From the NCBI GenBank assembly GCA_947167445.1, contig CAMVID010000012.1, positions 1 to 64,000 of the forward strand: 64,000 nt of DNA, written 5' to 3'. A program made the translations under genes and the position numbers. The stretch's first letter is position 1. Every line of letters starts with the position of its first letter. The notes beneath the pieces are model-generated. The model ran no database searches, was not told the origin of the DNA, and was given only the letters and a program-made list of their open reading frames with translations. The DNA comes from G11 sp947167445 (lineage in GTDB: Bacteria > Bacillota > Clostridia > Lachnospirales > Lachnospiraceae). This document shows positions 59,803 to 64,000 of the stretch, piece after piece.

Positions 59803-60195
59803 TTATACACGACGTCTCTTGGGAGGACGGCATCCATTGTGAGGAACGGGAGTTACGTCACGGATTGATGTAACCTCAAGTCCTGCAGCCTGAAGTGCTC
59901 TGATTGCTGCCTCACGTCCTGATCCGGGTCCCTTTACAAATACATCTACATACTTAAGGCCATGTACGAGAGCAGCCTTTGTAGCTGTCTCAGATGCCAT
60001 CTGTGCTGCATAGGGAGTAGATTTCCTTGAACCTCTAAAACCAAGACCACCTGCACTTGCCCAGCTTAATGCATTACCTTCGTTATCTGTAAGGGTAACG
60101 ATTGTATTGTTGAATGAAGCCTGGATATGTGCCTGTCCACGTTCAACGTTTTTCTTTACACGCTTTTTTGTTACTTTTTTTGCAACTTTAGCCAT
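59803..60195 (-). CDS. rpsK: 30S ribosomal protein S11
   Basis: S11 (130 aa) lies on the platform of the 30S subunit. The N-terminal Lys-rich arm (KKVTKKRVKKNVERGQAHI) is followed by FNNTIVTLTDNEGNALSWAS and the C-terminal PHNGCRPPKRRRV, all diagnostic. It stands between rpsM and rpsD as usual. Confidence 0.97.
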   Translation of the reverse strand: MAKVAKKVTKKRVKKNVERGQAHIQASFNNTIVTLTDNEGNALSWASAGGLGFRGSRKSTPYAAQMASETATKAALVHGLKYVDVFVKGPGSGREAAIRALQAAGLEVTSIRDVTPVPHNGCRPPKRRRV

Positions 60196-60234
60196 TTAAA
60201 CTAACCTACTTTCTCCATTAAAAATTATTGTTTA

Positions 60235-60603
60235 TTATTTCTTCTTGTTTGCAACTGTACGCTTGGGTCCCTTACGGGTTCTAGCGTTATTCTTGGTGTT
60301 CTGACCACGAACAGGAAGGCCTACACGATGACGTTTGCCACGGTAGCATCCAATCTCCTGAAGTCTCTTGATGTTGAGAGCTGTCTCACGGCGAAGGTCA
60401 CCTTCTACCATCATTGTCTCATCGATAACTTCACTGATTCTCTTTACTTCCTCGTCTGTTAACTCTCTAACACGAGTGTCAGGGTTAACTTTAGCTGCTG
60501 CTAAAATTTTGTTAGAGCTTGCTCTACCGATACCATAAATATAGGTAAGGCCGATCTCTACACGCTTCTCTCTGGGTAAATCTACACCTGAAATACGAGC
60601 CAT
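60235..60603 (-). CDS. rpsM: 30S ribosomal protein S13
   Basis: S13 (122 aa) bridges the subunit heads and contacts tRNA through its C-terminal tail. It begins MARISGVDLPREKRVEIGLT and has GIGRASSNKIL (helix-hairpin-helix) and the GLPVRGQNTKNNARTRKG tail. The 195-bp gap upstream, between it and rpmJ, carries two short hairpins (ATTGGC/GCCAAT at 60663-60679 and a GGGCAC/GTGCC pair next to it) that may affect translation. Confidence 0.97.
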   Translation of the reverse strand: MARISGVDLPREKRVEIGLTYIYGIGRASSNKILAAAKVNPDTRVRELTDEEVKRISEVIDETMMVEGDLRRETALNIKRLQEIGCYRGKRHRVGLPVRGQNTKNNARTRKGPKRTVANKKK

Positions 60604-60798
60604 TTACGTTTCCTCCGTTAAATAATAATGATACTAATTGATTGAGGCACATCTCGTGCCCAATTGGCTTTTCGCCAATCTTTCCGATTTACAAAACAAA
60701 GTCGGTATCAAGAAGTAATCTCCACGTAAGCTCACTATCTATATTCGAATAGACAAGAACTCACTTAATTCCTTCAAAAATACTGTAGGAATCGGTGA

Positions 60799-60912
60799 TT
60801 ATCCTTGTCTCTGTTTGTGCTTAGGATTCTCGCAGATAATTCTGATCTTTCCTTTGCGCTTGATAACTTTGCACTTCTCGCAAATCGGTTTTACTGATGA
60901 TCTAACCTTCAC
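60799..60912 (-). CDS. rpmJ: 50S ribosomal protein L36, zinc form, GTG start
   Basis: This 37-residue ORF is too short for usual gene callers at a 60-codon cutoff. It starts with GTG (AGGAGG 7 nt upstream) and reads KVRSSVKPICEKCKVIKR, then KGKIRIICENPKHKQRQG. The Cys-x-x-Cys, Cys and His ligands of the zinc form (C+ type) are all present. It lies between infA and rpsM as in other Firmicutes. Confidence 0.96.
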   Translation of the reverse strand: MKVRSSVKPICEKCKVIKRKGKIRIICENPKHKQRQG

Positions 60913-60982
60913 GTTAAACCCTCCTTTCAAAAAAGACCGTTTTACATTATAGCACGCGAGTTTCTATAATGCAAGAACTAAT

Positions 60983-61201
60983 TTATTTATCTCTCCAAAT
61001 GATTCTTCCCTTGGAAAGGTCATAAGGAGACAGTTCCATAGTTACTTTATCACCGGGTAAAATACGGATAAAGTTCTGTCTGAGTCTTCCGCTGATGTGA
61101 GCCATAACGATGTGTCCGTTCTCAAGCTCAACCTTGAACATAGTATTGGGAAGCTTTTCAACAACAACGCCTTCAATTTCAATTACGTCAGATTTTGACA
61201 T
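60983..61201 (-). CDS. infA: Translation initiation factor IF-1
   Basis: IF-1 (72 aa) is one OB-fold that blocks the A site during initiation. It reads MSKSDVIEIEGVVVEKLPN, then FKVELENGHIVMAHISG and ends PYDLSKGRIIWRDK, as in other bacteria. It lies after map and before rpmJ. The KOW-domain gene that some clostridia carry between map and infA is absent here. Confidence 0.97.
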   Translation of the reverse strand: MSKSDVIEIEGVVVEKLPNTMFKVELENGHIVMAHISGRLRQNFIRILPGDKVTMELSPYDLSKGRIIWRDK

Positions 61202-61260
61202 GCAGTCCTCCTGTGATAATATCTGTTTGCCTTAACAACTGTTTCTTCTATATATAATGA

Positions 61261-62013
61261 TTAGTAAAGTGTAAGTATCTCGGGTTCACCCTCTGTTATA
61301 AGGATGGTGTTCTCATAGTGGGCTGAGTAAGATCCGTCCTCAGTTACAACTGTCCAATCATCATCGAGCCAGCATACATCCGCACGTCCCATATTGATCA
61401 TGGGTTCAACTGCCAGTGTCATGCCGGGCTCCAAAAGAATACCTTTTTTCTTCTGGCGGAAGTTTGGAATCTGTGGATCCTCATGAAGATGAGTACCGAT
61501 TCCGTGTCCAACCAGCTCTCTTACAATTCCGTATCCGAAGGGGGTTACATAATCATCGATTGCATTGGAGATATCATAAAGATGATTTCCTGCCTTTGCA
61601 AACTTGATTCCTTCGAAGAAGCTCTGCTTGGTTACATCCATAAGTTTCTGAGCTTCAGGGGAAATCTCTCCTACAGCGTGAGTTCTTGCTGCATCTGAAT
61701 GATAACCCTTGTAGATTAATCCGGCGTCAAGTGAAACTATGTCGCCTTCCTGTAAGATTCTGTGCTTTGAGGGAATTCCATGCACAACTTCGTCATTAAC
61801 CGATACGCATATGGAAGCTGGAAAGCCGTTATAGTCTTTGAAGTTGGGTATGCAGCCCAAATCGCGTATCATCTTTTCGCCCTCTTTATCAATCTCCCAT
61901 GTGGAAATTCCGGGGCGAACCATCTCGCCGAGTGCTTTGTGGACCTGCGCCAACAACCTGCAGGATTCTCTCATTAATTCGATTTCTCTTGCTGACTTAA
62001 TAGAAACAGACAT
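61261..62013 (-). CDS. map: Methionine aminopeptidase, type I
   Basis: The enzyme (250 aa) removes the initiator Met from new proteins. Metal ligands are visible: Asp in SLDAGLIYKGYHSDAARTHAVG (split; two Asp), His in VGHGIGTHLHEDP, Glu in AVEPMINMG and a final Glu in VVTEDGSYSAHYENT. There is no N-terminal zinc-finger extension (type Ia/b short form). It begins 12 nt after adk and continues the secY-adk-map-infA string. Confidence 0.97.
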   Translation of the reverse strand: MSVSIKSAREIELMRESCRLLAQVHKALGEMVRPGISTWEIDKEGEKMIRDLGCIPNFKDYNGFPASICVSVNDEVVHGIPSKHRILQEGDIVSLDAGLIYKGYHSDAARTHAVGEISPEAQKLMDVTKQSFFEGIKFAKAGNHLYDISNAIDDYVTPFGYGIVRELVGHGIGTHLHEDPQIPNFRQKKKGILLEPGMTLAVEPMINMGRADVCWLDDDWTVVTEDGSYSAHYENTILITEGEPEILTLY

Positions 62014-62025
62014 TTCCTTACCTCC

Positions 62026-62667
62026 TTAGCCGAGGATAGCCTTGATGGCGTTAAATACATCCATCATATCCACGGTACCGTCTACAGTTTTGAGGATATT
62101 CCTTTCAGAATAGAAATCAATTAAAGGCTGTGTTTGCTTGTGATATACATCGAGTCTGTTCTTAACTGTCTCGGGCTTATCGTCATCTCTAAGCACAAGA
62201 GGTTCTCCGCAGACATCGCAGATTCCTTCTTTTTTGGGGGGAACATGTTCAATGTGGTATGTAGCACCGCACTTAAGACATGCTCTTCTTCCTGACATTC
62301 TCTTGATGATGTTCTCATCGGGAACATTTACGTCGATTGCATAATCAATCTTATCGTTAAGCTTGTTCAAAGCATCTTCTAAAACCTCTGCCTGAGGAAT
62401 AGTTCTGGGGAAACCGTCAAGTACGTAGCCGTTCTTGCAGTCATCCTTTGCTACTCTGTCAAGAAGGATCTTAACAGTAAGCTCATCGGGAACAAGTAAA
62501 CCTTTGTCCATGTATCCCTTAGCTTCTTTACCAAGCTCTGTCCCTTCCTTGATGTTGGCACGGAAGATATCTCCTGTTGATACATGGGGAATACCATATT
62601 CCTTGGCAATCATCTTTGCCTGTGTGCCTTTTCCTGCGCCGGGAGCGCCAAGCATTATAATCTTCAT
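62026..62667 (-). CDS. adk: Adenylate kinase, zinc-binding type
   Basis: The kinase (213 aa) balances ATP, ADP and AMP. The P-loop GAPGAGKGTQ is at residues 7-16, the AMP-site STGDIFRANI near 30 and DGFPRTIPQAE near 84. The long LID domain has four Cys (CLKCGATYH; CDVCGEPL) that bind structural zinc, typical of Gram-positive Adk. GGAGGAGACATAAAT sets the start at 62667. Confidence 0.97.
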   Translation of the reverse strand: MKIIMLGAPGAGKGTQAKMIAKEYGIPHVSTGDIFRANIKEGTELGKEAKGYMDKGLLVPDELTVKILLDRVAKDDCKNGYVLDGFPRTIPQAEVLEDALNKLNDKIDYAIDVNVPDENIIKRMSGRRACLKCGATYHIEHVPPKKEGICDVCGEPLVLRDDDKPETVKNRLDVYHKQTQPLIDFYSERNILKTVDGTVDMMDVFNAIKAILG

Positions 62668-62762
62668 ATTTATGTCTCCTCCAAAAAAGCTCTTCAAAAT
62701 CTTGTATGAAAAATCCCTTAAATGAATCTCTCATATAAAACCTTGAAAAAACGCGCAAAGCC

Positions 62763-62785
62763 TCCGGAGAGAAAATCTCTCCGGA
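62763..62785 (-). other. Intercistronic hairpin between secY and adk
   Basis: TCCGGAGAGA and TCTCTCCGGA pair perfectly with a 3-nt loop. No T-run follows, so it is more likely an RNA-stability or processing element than a terminator. Confidence 0.6.
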
Positions 62786-62804
62786 AGACATTATATGTGC
62801 GTTA

Positions 62805-64000
62805 TTAATCGTTCAAGAATCCCTTGTAGTTACGTACAAGCATCTGGCTCTCAAGCTGATTGATTGTCTCAAGGATTACGCTAACGATAATGATTAAGCT
62901 TGTTCCACCGAATGAAACTGAAGCTCCGAAAAGTCCCTGGAATACATAAGGAAGGATTCCTATAAATGTAAGTCCTACAGCACCGATGAAGATGATGTAG
63001 CCAAGGATTCTGTTAAGGTAATCGCTGGTGGGCTTACCGGGTCTGATGCCGGGAATGAATCCGCCCTGCTTCTTCATGTTATTTGAAACTTCCATAGGAT
63101 TGAAGGTAATGGAAGTATAGAAATATGCGAAGAAGATAACCAATACTACATAGAGAAGCAAACCAAGTGTATAGTACCAGGTTGACTCTGTAAACTTAAA
63201 CCAGTTGCCGGAGTTAAGGAATGCCAAGATTCTTGCCCACACACCGGTTCCCGAATAACCAACCAAAGAGCTGATAATGATAGGGAACTGCATAATGGAT
63301 GAAGCAAAGATAATGGGGATAACTCCTGCGGTGTTAACCTTCAAGGGGATGCTTGAGGTGTTTCCGCCAACCATCTTGCGGCCCTGTACCTTTTTAGCAT
63401 ACTGTACGGGGATCTTACGGATTGCTCTGTCAAGAAGGATGATGAACAATACCATGCCAACGATAATTGCAAGAATTATGATGGCAGCAAGAGTAGCTGT
63501 TGCAAAAGGTTTACCCTTAACAAACTGATTAAACAGTCCTGTCAAATCCTGAGGCATACGTGAAATGATGTTGATAACAAGGACGATTGATATACCGTTT
63601 CCGATACCGTTCTCTGTAATCTGCTCACCAATCCACATAAGGAATGCACTACCTGCGGTAAGAGCGATAACTACTGTGACAACGCTTAATGCGTTGTAAG
63701 GCACAAGAAGTCCGCTGCCACCGAATCCGATAGCCATTGCGCTTGCCTGTAAAAGTGCAAGACCTACAGTGACGTAACGGGTGATGGACGCAATTTTCTT
63801 ACGTCCGTCCTCGCCGTCTCTCTGCAACTCCTCAAGTTTTGGAATAGCAATTGTTAAGAGCTGCATGATAATTGATGATGTAATATAGGGTGTAATGTTA
63901 AGTGCCAAAATTGACATGCTTAAGAATGAACCACCCGTAAATGCATCAAACAGGTTAAAAGCATCTCCTGTCTGCTGTGAAAACCAATTTGCGAAATAGT
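62805..64000 (-). CDS. secY: Protein translocase subunit SecY, N-terminus beyond the window
   Basis: The main channel of the Sec translocon is shown for about 398 C-terminal residues. Visible are MSILALNITPYITSSIIMQL, then EELQRDGEDGRKKI (cytoplasmic loop), NGIGNGISIVLVINI, VQGRKMVGGNTSSIPLKVN and the final LESQMLVRNYKGFL. The reading frame stays open upstream of the first visible Met to the window end (NLFDAFTGGSFLS), so the true start is outside. It leads the adk-map-infA string. Confidence 0.96.
   Translation of the reverse strand, partial: YFANWFSQQTGDAFNLFDAFTGGSFLSMSILALNITPYITSSIIMQLLTIAIPKLEELQRDGEDGRKKIASITRYVTVGLALLQASAMAIGFGGSGLLVPYNALSVVTVVIALTAGSAFLMWIGEQITENGIGNGISIVLVINIISRMPQDLTGLFNQFVKGKPFATATLAAIIILAIIVGMVLFIILLDRAIRKIPVQYAKKVQGRKMVGGNTSSIPLKVNTAGVIPIIFASSIMQFPIIISSLVGYSGTGVWARILAFLNSGNWFKFTESTWYYTLGLLLYVVLVIFFAYFYTSITFNPMEVSNNMKKQGGFIPGIRPGKPTSDYLNRILGYIIFIGAVGLTFIGILPYVFQGLFGASVSFGGTSLIIIVSVILETINQLESQMLVRNYKGFLND

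Noticed and set aside
1..64000. CRISPR arrays, tRNA or rRNA genes, insertion-sequence transposases
   Set aside because: No regularly spaced direct repeats, no tRNA cloverleaf and no transposase-like protein were seen; the repeats found are isolated palindromes or pairs.

Overview
The window looks like chromosome from a butyrate-forming, plant-polysaccharide-degrading member of the Lachnospiraceae (Butyrivibrio/Pseudobutyrivibrio-like). The evidence is a thl-crt-hbd butyrate cluster, a domain-swapped GH3 beta-glucosidase, a GH27 alpha-galactosidase, arabinose genes, T-box riboswitches and AGGAGG-type ribosome binding sites. Nearly every gene, including the ribosomal protein genes at the right end, is on the minus strand. 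The replication fork therefore most likely runs right to left through the whole window. Only three clear genes are on the plus strand (an ArsR-type regulator, araD and an anchored orphan protein).

Layout. 0-2.3 kb: hbd (cut by the edge), crt and thl. 2.3-7.8 kb: arabinose use, with araA and an FGGY kinase on the minus strand and an ArsR-like regulator plus araD divergent from them. 7.8-13.5 kb: hpf, an AT-rich spacer with a cluster of DnaA boxes, a secreted SH3/NlpC hydrolase, a DUF362-trxB pair and metY. 13.6-16.9 kb: a trpXYZ-type ABC importer under a T-box whose specifier reads UGG (Trp). 16.9-23.2 kb: a lipoprotein, a HAD phosphatase, larE, a Gfo/Idh/MocA oxidoreductase, an iron alcohol dehydrogenase and GH27. 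23.3-26.1 kb: small modifying enzymes (GNAT, nitrilase, and a kinase-GNAT fusion) preceded by two candidate leader-peptide control regions. The second is a complete ribosome-mediated transcription attenuator. 26.5-31.4 kb: a membrane-anchored BMP/PnrA-like binding protein, overlapping by 4 nt with a 1217-residue receptor (ECF-S-like membrane domain, propeller, Y_Y_Y, HD-GYP). 31.4-36 kb: a BceAB/BceRS-type module. 36.1-37.4 kb: an XRE-membrane regulator gene flanked by a 19-bp direct repeat of the rpsI 3' end.

37.4-64 kb holds the tail of the ribosomal superoperon: secY, adk, map, infA, rpmJ, rpsM, rpsK, rpsD, rpoA, rplQ, then ecfA1, ecfA2, ecfT, truA, rplM, rpsI. In many Firmicutes this string is continuous. 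Here it is split by a carbohydrate locus of about 12 kb (45.3-57.2 kb) and by thrS plus a lipoprotein (38.4-41.5 kb). The carbohydrate locus reads as one regulon: a solute-binding lipoprotein with a YesM-type kinase and a YesN-type regulator, a GH3 glucosidase, and a binding protein with two permeases. The same 16-bp box lies 18-19 bp upstream of a plausible -35 element at all three promoters.

Most interesting candidates: the attenuator at 25.8-26.05 kb with its kinase-acetyltransferase and nitrilase; the BMP/HD-GYP receptor pair; the shared YesN-like box; the rpsI-associated putative integration scar; and several unclassified inverted-repeat elements (26330-26459, 41578-41776, 57208-57351). 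All functions are inferred by reading the sequence; no database search was run.
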